A stretch of 64,000 nucleotides of DNA from Halomonas citrativorans (GTDB lineage: Bacteria > Pseudomonadota > Gammaproteobacteria > Pseudomonadales > Halomonadaceae), in the NCBI RefSeq assembly GCF_900163645.1, contig NZ_FUKM01000033.1, forward strand, positions 291,789 to 355,788. Direction: 5' to 3'. Shown in pieces: positions 45,198-53,808 of this stretch; within the stretch, counting starts at the first letter, position 1, and the number at the start of each line of letters is the position of its first letter. A program made the translations under genes and the position numbers. The notes below the pieces were generated by a model that did not search any database, was not told where the DNA came from, and worked only from the letters and a program-made list of their open reading frames with translations.

Positions 45198-46322
45198 TTA
45201 ATTGAACGAATTAAGGGCCTTTTCCAAGTTGTCCACACTGCGTTTAGTATGATGCAGCTTATCCAGCCCAAACAGGCCGATACGAAAGGTCTGGAAGTTA
45301 TCACCTTCATCGCACATCAAGGGCACACCGCCCGCCACTTGAACGCCCGCTTGGGCAAACTTGCCGACAAGCCCGGCGTCGTTGGTGTAGCTGACCACGA
45401 CACCCGGCGCTTCGAAGCCGTTGGCGGCGACACTGATAAAGCCATGGCGCGAGAGCAACTCCCGAACGCCTTGGCCAATGGCTTGCTGCTCTTGCTTCAC
45501 CTTGGCAAAGCCGTATTCGCGGGTTTCCTGCATGATATCGCGCAGCTGGCGCAAGGCATCCGTTGGCATGGTGGCGTGGTAGGCATGCCCACCGTTTTCG
45601 TAGGCCTGCATGATCGAATGCCATTTGGCTAAATCGCAGGCAAAGCTGTTGCTTTGCGTTTCGCTTAAGCGCTGTGTGGCGCGTTCGGAAAGCATGACCA
45701 TGGCGCAGCAGGGTGAACCGCTCCAGCCCTTTTGCGGAGCGCTTACCACCACATCGATGCCCAAATCCTGCATATCTACCCATAGGGTGCCTGCGGCAAT
45801 GGCGTCCAGCACAAACAGGCCACCCACCTCGCGCGTCGCTTGCGCCACGGTACGAATGTAGTCATCGGGCAGCAGTAGACCCGCAGAGGTTTCTACCTGG
45901 GGGGCAAACACCACGGCGGGTTTTTCCTGGCGGATACGCTCGGCGGCTTCTTCCGCAGGTACGGGCATAAACGGCGACTGCGGGTCATCGGCAGTCACGC
46001 GGCGTGCTTTGAGTACCGTGTGTTGGTCGGTTAAACGGCCCATCTCGATAATCTGCGTCCAGCGGTAGCTAAACCAGCCGTTACGAATCACCAGGGTTTT
46101 CTGGTCCAGGGCGAACTGACGTGCGACCGCTTCCATGCCAAACGTCCCGCTACCGGGAACAATGGCCGTTGCATGGGCGTTATAGACCTCTTTCAGCGTG
46201 GTCGAAATATCGCGCATGATGCCTTGAAACTGCTGCGACATGTGATTGAGCGAACGGTCGGTATAAACCACCGAGTATTCAAGCAGTCCGGTGGGGTCAA
46301 CGTTGGGCAGTAGGGCCGCCAT
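45198..46322 (-). CDS. Class V aminotransferase (alanine-glyoxylate type)
   Basis: This is a 374-residue fold-type-I PLP enzyme. SGTFGMEA at 58-65 binds the cofactor phosphate, D173 (VLDAIAA) contacts the pyridine nitrogen, and K198 (APQKGWSG) forms the Schiff base. It is closest in layout to alanine-glyoxylate/serine-pyruvate or related aminotransferases; the substrate is not determinable here. AAGGAG precedes the ATG. Its upstream region carries a five-copy 15-bp tandem repeat (46377-46451). No functional link to the neighbouring nucleoside genes is evident. Confidence 0.87.
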   Translation of the reverse strand: MAALLPNVDPTGLLEYSVVYTDRSLNHMSQQFQGIMRDISTTLKEVYNAHATAIVPGSGTFGMEAVARQFALDQKTLVIRNGWFSYRWTQIIEMGRLTDQHTVLKARRVTADDPQSPFMPVPAEEAAERIRQEKPAVVFAPQVETSAGLLLPDDYIRTVAQATREVGGLFVLDAIAAGTLWVDMQDLGIDVVVSAPQKGWSGSPCCAMVMLSERATQRLSETQSNSFACDLAKWHSIMQAYENGGHAYHATMPTDALRQLRDIMQETREYGFAKVKQEQQAIGQGVRELLSRHGFISVAANGFEAPGVVVSYTNDAGLVGKFAQAGVQVAGGVPLMCDEGDNFQTFRIGLFGLDKLHHTKRSVDNLEKALNSFN

Positions 46323-46376
46323 GGCATTCTCCTTGATAAGTAGGCGTACAGTTCACGCGAGATAAAGTGCCTTACA

Positions 46377-46451
46377 GAGTCCGAGGAATTAGAGCCCGAG
46401 GAATTAGAGCCCGAGGAAGTAGAGTACGAGGAAGTAGAGTACGAGGAATTG
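46377..46451. repeat. Five-copy 15-bp tandem repeat
   Basis: The five units are GAGTCCGAGGAATTA, GAGCCCGAGGAATTA, GAGCCCGAGGAAGTA, GAGTACGAGGAAGTA and GAGTACGAGGAATTG. They lie 55-129 bp upstream of the aminotransferase ATG and downstream of the cdd terminator, in non-coding DNA. Copy-number change is plausible. Confidence 0.9.
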
Positions 46452-46492
46452 TTAGGTGAGGCCAGTGCTGGCAGTGTGGTTCGCAAGGCAAT

Positions 46493-46521
46493 AAAAAAAA
46501 CCGCCGTCATGAAGACGGCGG
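46493..46521 (-). terminator. Terminator after cdd
   Basis: On the minus strand, CCGCCGTC pairs with GACGGCGG around a 5-nt loop and is followed by eight T residues (46500-46493). Confidence 0.93.
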
Positions 46522-46569
46522 CAGAGTGATAACCAGCCTGATGCGGCTAACCGCAGTAATGAATGCGGC

Positions 46570-46977
46570 TTAGCGTTGAGGCAATTGCTCGGGGCCAAAG
46601 GCGTCCGGCAGTAATGTTTCCATGGTGTAGGTTTTGAGCACCTCACCTTGGCGGGAGATAACCATGATTTGCGTATCGGGGGTAGCGAACTCACGAATAC
46701 GCTGGCGGCAATCCCCACAGGGCGTGCATAGGTGCTCACCCGGCCCCATTACATACACCTTGGCAAGCTCACGCTGGCCAGCGGTTACCATCGCGCTAAT
46801 GGCCGATGCTTCCGCACAAAGCCCCTTGTAGTGAGCGACTTCGACGTTAGCGCCTACGAACTGCTGGCCATCCGGGCACTCCATGATGGATGCCACCGGG
46901 TGGTCGGAGTAAGGGACGTAGGCATTATTCAATGCATCAAGCAGCGTGTTGACCAGAGCAGAGTCTGCTTGGCTCAT
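46570..46977 (-). CDS. cdd: Cytidine deaminase
   Basis: This is a 135-residue tetrameric-type cytidine deaminase. Zinc ligands C54, C87 and C90 and the catalytic E56 are visible in CAEAS and PCGDCR. It converts cytidine and deoxycytidine to uridine and deoxyuridine, feeding the phosphorolysis enzymes upstream. It is the last gene of the deoCABD-cdd cluster, 42 bp after deoD, and ends before a strong terminator. Confidence 0.93.
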   Translation of the reverse strand: MSQADSALVNTLLDALNNAYVPYSDHPVASIMECPDGQQFVGANVEVAHYKGLCAEASAISAMVTAGQRELAKVYVMGPGEHLCTPCGDCRQRIREFATPDTQIMVISRQGEVLKTYTMETLLPDAFGPEQLPQR

Positions 46978-46995
46978 AGATGATTCCTCGGTTTA

Positions 46996-47049
46996 ACCCA
47001 CTTGGGCATTGTGACCCACTTAAGCATTGTGACCCACTTGGGCGTTGGC
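46996..47049. repeat. Three-copy 18-bp tandem repeat across the deoD stop codon
   Basis: Plus-strand units ACCCACTTGGGCATTGTG, ACCCACTTAAGCATTGTG and ACCCACTTGGGCGTTGGC lie head-to-tail. On the coding strand they read NAQVGH repeats. In the middle unit CCCAAG has become CTTAAG, which makes the deoD TAA. Downstream, the frame stays open for eight further codons before another TAA. Confidence 0.88.
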
Positions 47050-47763
47050 GGCGTCGTCACGCAGGACGGTATCCAGCGCGATCACCATCATATCGTTGAA
47101 GGTGGTTTGACGATCGGCGCTGGAGAGCGCTTCACCTTTCAGAATATGATCCGATACGGTGCAGATGGTCAGCGCACGTGCACCGAACTCGGCGGCGACG
47201 CCGTAAAGGCCAGCAGCTTCCATCTCAACGCCTACAATGCCGTAGCGCTTCATCAGCTCGGCCATATCGGTTTGCGGGTTGTAAAACAGATCGGCGGAGA
47301 AAATGTTGCCCACTTTCACCGGCACGTTTTGCGCTTTGGCGGCGGCCACGGCGTGGCTTGTCAGCTCAAAATCTGCAATAGCGGCAAAGTCGTGGTCGTT
47401 AAAGCGCATGCGGTTCACCTTGGAATCCGTGCAGGCACCCATGCCGATCACCACATCACGAACGTTAACGTCGTCGCGTACCGCGCCACAGGAGCCCACA
47501 CGAATAATCGACGTCACGCCGTAATCGGTAATTAGCTCTTTGGCGTAAATCGAGACCGACGGAATACCCATGCCGTGGCCCATAACGGAAATTTTGCGGC
47601 CTTTATACGTGCCGGTATAGCCCAACATGCCACGCACGTCGTTCACCTGACGCACGTCATCAAGGTAAGTTTCGGCAATGTACTTGGCGCGCAGCGGGTC
47701 GCCGGGCATCAACACCGTATCCGCGAAATCACCCTGTTCAGCATTAATATGCGGAGTAGCCAT
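47020..47763 (-). CDS. deoD: Purine-nucleoside phosphorylase
   Basis: This is a 247-residue hexameric-type PNP. It has [13 protein letters not shown] near residue 20, RVGSCGA at about 87-93 for phosphate binding, [10 protein letters not shown] at about 178-187, and SDHI with the catalytic Asp. It phosphorolyses purine (deoxy)ribonucleosides. It is eight residues longer than the 239-residue E. coli enzyme because of a C-terminal repeat tail (ANAQVGHNA) created by an 18-bp duplication. It lies downstream of deoB on the same strand. Confidence 0.94.
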   Translation of the reverse strand: MATPHINAEQGDFADTVLMPGDPLRAKYIAETYLDDVRQVNDVRGMLGYTGTYKGRKISVMGHGMGIPSVSIYAKELITDYGVTSIIRVGSCGAVRDDVNVRDVVIGMGACTDSKVNRMRFNDHDFAAIADFELTSHAVAAAKAQNVPVKVGNIFSADLFYNPQTDMAELMKRYGIVGVEMEAAGLYGVAAEFGARALTICTVSDHILKGEALSSADRQTTFNDMMVIALDTVLRDDAANAQVGHNA

Positions 47764-47795
47764 GCGGTTTCCTTATGTCTTGTTAAATAGCGCTA

Positions 47796-49040
47796 TCAGG
47801 CAGCATACGATAGAAAGCTTTTGCCATCGTCCATTGCGGGAAGGGCGAAGTAATCCGCCAGTGTCTGGCCAATATCGGCAAACGTATCGCGTGCGCCCAT
47901 CGGCCCTGGCGCGAACCCAGCGCCGCTGACCATCACAGGAATGTATTCGCGCGTGTGCTCAGTACCTTCCCAGCTTGGGTCGCAGCCGTGATCCGCGGTA
48001 AGAATTAGTAGGTCGTCACTGTTCAACGCAGCCAGCAGCTCCGGCAGGCGAGCGTCAAAGTGCTCAAGGGCGGCCGCGTAGCCCGGCACGTCACGGCGAT
48101 GACCGTAGACCGAGTCGAAATCGACAAAGTTGGTCATGATCATGGTCGGGCGGTCGCTGGTTTCAGTAGCAGTGCGCGCCACTTCACCCAACGTCGCATC
48201 CATCAGCGCATCGTGGCCGCTGGCTTTAACCTTGTGAGTAATGCCGCAGTGGGCGTAGATATCGGCAATCTTGCCAATCGATACCATTTCACCACCGGCA
48301 TCGGCGAGCTTTTGCAGTACGGTGGGCGAAGGCGGCTCAACGCTGTAGTCGCGACGGTTACCGGTACGCGCAAAGCTTGCGCTGTCTTCACCTATAAACG
48401 GGCGGGCAATCACCCGGCCGATGTTGTAAGGCTCCAGCAGCTCGCGTACGGTTTCGCACAACGCGTAAAGGCGATCCAGGCCAAAATGCTCTTCGTGAGC
48501 GGCAATCTGGAAGACTGAATCCGCCGAGGTATACACAATCGGTTTGCCGGTTTGCACATGCTCGTCACCCAGCCGGGCGATGATTTCGGTGCCTGAGGCG
48601 TGGCAGTTGCCGATCACGCCGGGCAGGTCCGCCGCCTGAACAATCTTGTCCAGCAGTTCAGCAGGGAAGCTTTCGGTCTTGTCGCTGAAGTAGCCCCAGT
48701 CAAAACGTACCGGCACGCCGGCGATTTCCCAGTGGCCGGACGGGGTGTCCTTGCCGCTGGAAATTTCCTGGGCGTGGGCGTAGGCGCCTTCGAGCACCTC
48801 GGGCAGGGCAACGCCTTCGGCAACCGCGCCGGTGCTATCCCGGTGGGCGTGAAACAGGCCAAGCTTGGCCATGTTAGGCAGCTTCAAGGGGCCTGAGCGC
48901 TCAGCCGTATCGGCGTCGCCACGCGCGCAGGCGGCAGCGATATGGCCCAGGGTGTCCGAGCCTTCATCGCCGAAGGCGGCGGCATCGGCGGCGCTGCCGA
49001 TGCCGAAGGAGTCTAGTACCAGCACAATTGCACGTTTCAT
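47796..49040 (-). CDS. deoB: Phosphopentomutase
   Basis: This 414-residue manganese enzyme interconverts (deoxy)ribose 1- and 5-phosphates, linking DeoA/DeoD to DeoC. It starts [20 protein letters not shown]. It shows the alkaline-phosphatase-superfamily metal residues in [17 protein letters not shown] and [23 protein letters not shown] segments. ATG 49040 has AGGA about 7 nt upstream; a start at 49064 lacks support. It follows deoA by 27 bp. Confidence 0.95.
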   Translation of the reverse strand: MKRAIVLVLDSFGIGSAADAAAFGDEGSDTLGHIAAACARGDADTAERSGPLKLPNMAKLGLFHAHRDSTGAVAEGVALPEVLEGAYAHAQEISSGKDTPSGHWEIAGVPVRFDWGYFSDKTESFPAELLDKIVQAADLPGVIGNCHASGTEIIARLGDEHVQTGKPIVYTSADSVFQIAAHEEHFGLDRLYALCETVRELLEPYNIGRVIARPFIGEDSASFARTGNRRDYSVEPPSPTVLQKLADAGGEMVSIGKIADIYAHCGITHKVKASGHDALMDATLGEVARTATETSDRPTMIMTNFVDFDSVYGHRRDVPGYAAALEHFDARLPELLAALNSDDLLILTADHGCDPSWEGTEHTREYIPVMVSGAGFAPGPMGARDTFADIGQTLADYFALPAMDDGKSFLSYAA

Positions 49041-49067
49041 GGCGTTTTCCTCGTCAGTCGGCACTCA

Positions 49068-50396
49068 TTAAAGCTCTTCACCGCGATAGGTTTCCTGGAG
49101 CAGTGAATTAATCGTTGCTTCACCCGTGCCAATAGTGATCGCTGCACGCAGCTGGGCAGCGGCGCGGTCAGCTGCTTCATCGCTACGTGCGTGAACGAAG
49201 GCCAGCGGCTGCTGGTTATCCACCTGGGCGCCCAGTTCGGCAATCGCACTAAAGCCCACGCTATGATCGATACTGGCATCGTTACGCAGGCGACCACCGC
49301 CCAGTTCCACCACGCTCATGCCTACTGCGCGAGTATCGATGCGCAACACATTGCCCGACTGCTCGGCATACACAGGTTTGACCACGTTGGCTTTGGCAAG
49401 GTAGCTGTCAGAGCGCTCCATAAAGTCACCCGGGCCGCCCAGCTCACGTACCATGCGTGCGAATACTTCGGCGGCGGCACCCGAGGTCAGGGCTTTTTCA
49501 AGCTGGCTTAGGGCATCTTCACGGCTTTTCGCCAGTTTGCCCGCCATGAGCATTTCCACGGCCAGTTCACGGGTAACCTGCATTACGCGGCTGTTCGGGC
49601 GCTCACCGCGCAGCAGTTCCAGCGTCTCGACGATTTCAACCGCGTTGCCCGCGCACGGTGCCAGCGGCTGGCTCATGTCGGTGAGAAGTGCGGTCGTCGG
49701 CGTACCGGCCTGGGTGGCCACCGTGGCGATACTTTTGGCAAGCTCGTGGGATTTTTCGGTGGTGGGCATAAACGCGCCACTGCCGACTTTGACATCCATG
49801 ACCAGCGCATCAAGGCCGGAGGCAAGCTTCTTGCCCAGAATGGACGCGGTAATCAGCGGAATGGACTCAACCGTGGCGGTGACGTCACGCACGCCGTAAA
49901 TGCGCTTATCCGCCGGTGCCAGGTTACCGGTCTGGCCGATGATCGCCACACCGGTGGATTTCACCACGTCGCTGAAGCGCTCAGGGGCAGGGTAGGGGTC
50001 GTAGCCGGGGATCGATTCAAGCTTGTCCAGCGTGCCGCCGGTGTGGCCCAGACCACGGCCTGAAATCATGGGAACAAACGCGCCACACGCCGCGACCCAC
50101 GGGCCGAGCACTAATGACACCAGATCACCCACGCCGCCGGTGGAGTGCTTATCGACCACAGGTCCTGGCAGGTTGAGTGAGTCCCACTGCATCACGTGAC
50201 CCGAGTCACGCGTGGCGGTGGTTAGGGCTACGACTTCCTCACGGCTCATGCCGTTAAGAAATACCGCCATGGTGAAGGCGCCAATCTGAGCGTCGCTGAT
50301 GCGGTCATCGGCAATGCCTTGAATAAACGTTTTGATATCCGCAGCTGCCAGCGGGTTGCCATCACGTTTTTCGCGAATTAATTCCTGCGGGAGCAT
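49068..50396 (-). CDS. deoA: Thymidine phosphorylase
   Basis: This is a 442-residue phosphorylase. It has KHSTGGVGD at about 83-91 for phosphate and pyrimidine binding, GRGLGHTGGTLDKLESIPG at about 112-130, and LVMDVKVGSGAFM at about 186-198. It releases thymine or uracil and deoxyribose 1-phosphate. It is separated from deoC by 1 bp, so the two are tightly coupled within deoCABD. Confidence 0.95.
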   Translation of the reverse strand: MLPQELIREKRDGNPLAAADIKTFIQGIADDRISDAQIGAFTMAVFLNGMSREEVVALTTATRDSGHVMQWDSLNLPGPVVDKHSTGGVGDLVSLVLGPWVAACGAFVPMISGRGLGHTGGTLDKLESIPGYDPYPAPERFSDVVKSTGVAIIGQTGNLAPADKRIYGVRDVTATVESIPLITASILGKKLASGLDALVMDVKVGSGAFMPTTEKSHELAKSIATVATQAGTPTTALLTDMSQPLAPCAGNAVEIVETLELLRGERPNSRVMQVTRELAVEMLMAGKLAKSREDALSQLEKALTSGAAAEVFARMVRELGGPGDFMERSDSYLAKANVVKPVYAEQSGNVLRIDTRAVGMSVVELGGGRLRNDASIDHSVGFSAIAELGAQVDNQQPLAFVHARSDEAADRAAAQLRAAITIGTGEATINSLLQETYRGEEL

Positions 50397-50397
50397 A

Positions 50398-51189
50398 TTA
50401 GTAGCCTTCCTGTGGTGCTGCGCTTTCTACGCCGCCCAGTGTGTTTAATAAATTGGCTAAAAGACTGGATGCGCCAAAGCGAAAATGTGCCGGTGTAATC
50501 CATGCACTGCCCATGATGTTGCTTGCCAGCGCCAGGTACTCAGCGGCTTCTTCTGTGGTGCGCACGCCGCCTGCGGCTTTAAAGCCAACGTCTTTGCCGC
50601 TTGCTTTAATCGCGTTCAGCATAATTTCGGCGGCTTCCAGCGTGGCGTTGGTGGCCACTTTGCCGGTAGACGTTTTAATAAAGTCGGCGCCGCCTTCAAT
50701 AGCAAGCTCGCTAGCACGTTTGATAAGTGCTGGGTCTTTGAGTTCGCCTGATTCGATAATGACTTTTAACTGGGCCTGATCTGCGCAGGCGGCTTTACAC
50801 ATTTCAACCAGCTCAAGGCCGGTTTCTTCGTCACCTGCCATCAGCGTGCGGTAGGGGAACACCACATCGACTTCGTGGGCGCCGGAGGCAACTGCGTCAC
50901 GGGTTTCACGGGCAGCCGCCATAATGTCATCGCCGCCATTAGGGAAGTTGGTAACGGTCGCGATTTTTACCAGCTCGTTGAGTTTGTGGGCGGTCAGCGC
51001 ACGCTGAGCGGTAACAATAAACTGCGGATATACGCAGACGGCCGCCGGATTACCGTGAGGCGTTTTAAGCTGCTGGCAAAGCGCTTCAATCGTGCCGTCG
51101 GTGTCGCTGTCATTCAGGCTGGTCAAATCCATTAAGCTCAGCGCTTGGCGGGCGGCCTGGATGACGTGGGGAGAGGCTGTCGCGGTCAT
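50398..51189 (-). CDS. deoC: Deoxyribose-phosphate aldolase
   Basis: This 263-residue class I aldolase has the Schiff-base K172 in DFIKTSTGK and the second lysine K204 in GFKAAGG, matching E. coli K167 and K201. It splits deoxyribose 5-phosphate into glyceraldehyde 3-phosphate and acetaldehyde. It is the first gene of the salvage block, downstream of nupC across an 86-bp spacer that contains a terminator-like hairpin. Confidence 0.95.
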   Translation of the reverse strand: MTATASPHVIQAARQALSLMDLTSLNDSDTDGTIEALCQQLKTPHGNPAAVCVYPQFIVTAQRALTAHKLNELVKIATVTNFPNGGDDIMAAARETRDAVASGAHEVDVVFPYRTLMAGDEETGLELVEMCKAACADQAQLKVIIESGELKDPALIKRASELAIEGGADFIKTSTGKVATNATLEAAEIMLNAIKASGKDVGFKAAGGVRTTEEAAEYLALASNIMGSAWITPAHFRFGASSLLANLLNTLGGVESAAPQEGY

Positions 51190-51210
51190 TGGATTCTCAC
51201 AAAATTGATA

Positions 51211-51253
51211 AAAGACAAAACGGGCACTGCGAGATAAAACAGCAGCGCCCGTT
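51211..51253 (-). terminator. Terminator/attenuator between nupC and deoC
   Basis: On the minus strand AACGGGC-(C/A)-CTGC arms pair (51219-51253, one mismatch) around an 11-nt loop, followed by TTTTGTCTTTTATC. It would reduce read-through from nupC into deoC or end the tsx-nupC message. Confidence 0.8.
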
Positions 51254-51275
51254 GCATGGTGTCGTACTCGCTGCG

Positions 51276-52559
51276 TTAGGTCGTAATACTGCTCAGCGAG
51301 ATGAAGAAGCCAGCAATGGTGGCTGACATTAAATTGGACAGTGTACCGGCCAGAACGGCTTTGCCCCCAAAGCGGGCAATTTCAGCGCGACGGCTCGGCG
51401 CAATACTGCCTAAACCGCCCAACAAAATAGCGATTGAAGACAGGTTGGCAAAGCCGCACAGGGCGAAAGACAAGAAGGCCGTGGTATGGGGAGTCATTAA
51501 TTGACCCGTCGCGGCAACCACTTGCTCCCCATCAATGTAGGGGGCCAGGTTAATAAAGGCGACGAACTCATTAACCACTAGCTTCTGGCCAATAAAGGAG
51601 CCAGCAACGGTGGCTTCAGCCCATGGCACGCCCAGCATGAAAGCCAGCGGGGCAAACAGCCAGCCCAGGATCATTTCAAGGCTCAGCGACTCAAATCCAA
51701 ACCAGCCGCCAACGCCCCCTAAAATGCCGTTGATCAGTGCGATCAAGGCAATAAAGGCCAGCAGCATGGCGCCAACATTGGCCGCCAGCATCAGGCCAGA
51801 GGTGGCGCCCGAGGCCGCAGCATCCAGCACGTTGGCGGGCTTGTTTTCCTGCTCTTGAAGCTCTTCCTCGACTTTAGAGATGCTGTCGCTGTCAGTCGCG
51901 TCCTGGGTTTCCGGCATGATCAACTTGGCGAAAAGCAGACCACCCGGGGCTGCCATAAACGACGCAGCAACCAGATACTCCATGGGAATGCCCAGCTGTG
52001 CGTAACCGGCAAGTACCGAACCCGCTACTGAAGCAAGGCCGCCACACATAACGGCAAACAGCTGCGAGGGCGTCATGCGAGCAATAAACGGACGTACCAC
52101 CAGCGGCGCTTCGGTTTGGCCTACGAAGATATTGGCTGTCGCAGAAAGCGACTCTGTACGCGATGTGCCGAGTGCTTTTTGCAGCCCGCCACCCAGAATA
52201 CGAATCACCCACTGCATGATGCCCATGTAGTAAAGCACGGCGATCAGCGAGGAGAAGAAGATAATGACCGGCAGGACCTTGATCGCGAAGATAAAGCCAA
52301 CATTATCAACATCAGCCAGACCACCAAACAGAAAGCCAATACCGTCGTTGGCATAAACCAGTACCTGGCTTACTCCCATGGAAATGGTTTGCAAAAAGGT
52401 TTGTCCAAACGGCACATAGAGGACAAACGCCCCGATGGCTGCCTGGATACCAAAAGCGCCCAGCACGGTACGCAAGCGAATTGACTTACGGTCGTAAGAA
52501 AAAATCAGAGCGATGACCACCAGAGTGACCATGCCAACCAAGCTCATAAGGAGTGTCAT
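51276..52559 (-). CDS. nupC: Concentrative nucleoside transporter, NupC type
   Basis: This 427-residue protein is a CNT-family nucleoside/cation symporter. Its features are [30 protein letters not shown] (about 143-172), with the QTEAP substrate loop, and FVAFINLA / [16 protein letters not shown] in the C-terminal half, also CNT signatures. It imports nucleosides delivered by Tsx. It follows tsx by 54 bp on the same strand. Confidence 0.94.
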   Translation of the reverse strand: MTLLMSLVGMVTLVVIALIFSYDRKSIRLRTVLGAFGIQAAIGAFVLYVPFGQTFLQTISMGVSQVLVYANDGIGFLFGGLADVDNVGFIFAIKVLPVIIFFSSLIAVLYYMGIMQWVIRILGGGLQKALGTSRTESLSATANIFVGQTEAPLVVRPFIARMTPSQLFAVMCGGLASVAGSVLAGYAQLGIPMEYLVAASFMAAPGGLLFAKLIMPETQDATDSDSISKVEEELQEQENKPANVLDAAASGATSGLMLAANVGAMLLAFIALIALINGILGGVGGWFGFESLSLEMILGWLFAPLAFMLGVPWAEATVAGSFIGQKLVVNEFVAFINLAPYIDGEQVVAATGQLMTPHTTAFLSFALCGFANLSSIAILLGGLGSIAPSRRAEIARFGGKAVLAGTLSNLMSATIAGFFISLSSITT

Positions 52560-52591
52560 ATGGGAATCCTTTGAGTCCGCTAGGGGGGCTC

Positions 52592-52631
52592 GTTTAAAGT
52601 AAGTTGAGCCTGTTTAAAGTATGTTGAGCTT
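52592..52631. repeat. 20-bp tandem duplication across the tsx stop codon
   Basis: GTTTAAAGTAAGTTGAGCCT (52592-52611) and GTTTAAAGTATGTTGAGCTT (52612-52631) differ at two positions. The second copy encodes the last tsx codons and its TAA. Confidence 0.85.
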
Positions 52632-53456
52632 GACAGAGTAAATCATCGCGTTTTGATAAGCATTCGGCGTGCCGAGCTTATTCTCCGAGTAGCGATACTG
52701 AACGCCCGTTGTGATCAAATCGCTGGGGTGCCACCAAAGGCTCAGCGCACCGTTGGTGCCTACGCTTCCGGCTTTGCCATCTACATAGTTCTGTTCCAGG
52801 TAGTCACTGTCGCGGCCAAACGTTTGCTCGTGCCAGTTGGTGACGCTGAAGTTTTGATTAAGTGCGGCGAAGTCATAGCCCGCGACCCAGCCCGCCATGT
52901 AGCCATTCATGCCAGTATAGCTTTCGCTCTGAACGCGTGCTGCGCCAATAAAGGGTTTAAACCATAAGCCGTTGGCGAATGTTGTGCGGTAGCCTAGGCC
53001 CAGGATTTGGTCTTGTTCGCGGCTGTTATAGCCGTAGTCACGGAAGTCGTACACGTGAGCGTAGAGCGACAGCGGGGTATCCCCCAGATAAATGTGTGAC
53101 GTTACCTTGCCTGCCGTGCGGAAGTTATCTTTACCGCCGCTTGATTCATCGAACCGGTCGTTGGTCGGGTTTTCGAAATCAAAGAAACCGTAGAACTCGC
53201 CCCAGCTAAAGCCCGCACCGCCTTCGATCTCTACGTAGGTGAAGTCGCTTTTTGCCGCATTGGAGGCCGTGCGACGTTCGGTACCGTTAGACCAGTCGAG
53301 GTAGTTAACCGAGACATTGGCAAAGGACCAAAGAGGTGTCGTCGGCTGGTGCGGCGCATCGGCAGCTATTGCCGGTGTTGCCAGTGCCAAGCCAGCGGCT
53401 AAAACGCCAACGCTGGTAGTGAATGAAAAAGTACGCATTGAGATCGGAGCAGTCAT
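52614..53456 (-). CDS. tsx: Nucleoside-specific outer-membrane channel, Tsx-like
   Basis: This is a 280-residue outer-membrane beta-barrel. A signal peptide ends AIA before ADAPHQP. Alternating-residue strands follow, such as WSFANVSVNYLDWSNG and EFYGFFDFEN, with a terminal strand ending VKLNIL. The FANVSVNYLDWS and GEFYGFFDFEN patterns are typical of the Tsx/OmpK family. It lets nucleosides cross the outer membrane for NupC. ATG 53456 has GAGG 5 nt upstream. The upstream in-frame ATG at 53540 lies inside the operators and is rejected. Confidence 0.9.
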   Translation of the reverse strand: MTAPISMRTFSFTTSVGVLAAGLALATPAIAADAPHQPTTPLWSFANVSVNYLDWSNGTERRTASNAAKSDFTYVEIEGGAGFSWGEFYGFFDFENPTNDRFDESSGGKDNFRTAGKVTSHIYLGDTPLSLYAHVYDFRDYGYNSREQDQILGLGYRTTFANGLWFKPFIGAARVQSESYTGMNGYMAGWVAGYDFAALNQNFSVTNWHEQTFGRDSDYLEQNYVDGKAGSVGTNGALSLWWHPSDLITTGVQYRYSENKLGTPNAYQNAMIYSVKLNIL

Positions 53457-53498
53457 GTAAGCCTCAAGAGGGGTTGCCACAGTTTGGCCGTCGTTAGA

Positions 53499-53526
53499 AT
53501 TATGTGGGCTGGCGAAAATGTTATAA
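53499..53526 (-). promoter_or_regulatory. Predicted tsx promoter
   Basis: On the minus strand TTATAA (53526-53521) and CATAAT (53504-53499) are 16 bp apart, and the start would fall near 53492. The -35 element lies inside the proximal DeoR-type operator, so binding would block RNA polymerase. Promoter assignment is by eye. Confidence 0.55.
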
Positions 53527-53534
53527 TTATAACA
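53519..53534. promoter_or_regulatory. DeoR operator, proximal, perfect palindrome
   Basis: TGTTATAATTATAACA is a perfect 16-bp palindrome, extending to 18 bp as ATG...CAT. It differs from the E. coli DeoR operator TGTTAGAATTCTAACA only at two symmetric positions. It lies between tsx and the divergent deoR. Confidence 0.85.
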
Positions 53535-53539
53535 TTGCA

Positions 53540-53555
53540 TGTTATTTTTTTAACG
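53540..53555. promoter_or_regulatory. DeoR operator, distal
   Basis: TGTTATTTTTTTAACG has the same TGTTA-N6-TAACA architecture with one mismatch in the outer position. Its centre is 21 bp (two helical turns) from the proximal operator, so both are on the same DNA face. Confidence 0.65.
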
Positions 53556-53699
53556 CCCATTTGCAATAAACTCAAACCACCGCTTCTTGGATGCCTCTAT
53601 CGGGGTGTCGCAGGAAGGCATGGAGTTAACCGAACGTCTAAGGCCAGACTTGCATGTTCCAGACGTTAAGCTTGTGGCTTTAACGTCACGGCCATAGGC

Positions 53700-53735
53700 T
53701 AAGTACGCCGTTGGATATAAGTACGCCGTTGGATA
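53700..53735. repeat. 18-bp perfect direct duplication upstream of deoR
   Basis: TAAGTACGCCGTTGGATA occurs twice head-to-tail without a mismatch, about 75-110 bp upstream of the deoR ATG. Role unknown; it could affect promoter spacing. Confidence 0.85.
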
Positions 53736-53808
53736 ACAGTGGTCATGGCACCAGCCATACACGACATATTATAAAGTGAATAATAACGGTATTGAGGAGA
53801 CGTCTGGT

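Larger units (their letters stand above)
53457..53808. other. Divergent tsx-deoR control region
   Basis: 352 bp containing the predicted tsx promoter, two tandem DeoR-type operators (53519-53534 and 53540-53555), a half-site near 53492, and an 18-bp direct duplication at 53700-53735. No small gene with a ribosome site was found. Confidence 0.7.

Noticed and set aside
46377..46451. CRISPR-like array
   Set aside because: Units are contiguous 15-mers without spacers and no cas genes are nearby.
46193..46510. Frame translating the 15-bp repeat into a Ser/Thr/Tyr-rich peptide
   Set aside because: It would start inside the cdd terminator and overlap the aminotransferase; repeat is best seen as non-coding.
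47002..47535. 177-codon plus-strand frame over deoD
   Set aside because: Antisense to conserved deoD and covers its C-terminal repeat; no homologous features.
53457..53540. Upstream ATG start for tsx
   Set aside because: It lies within the DeoR operators and upstream of the predicted transcription start; ATG 53456 has a ribosome site and signal peptide.
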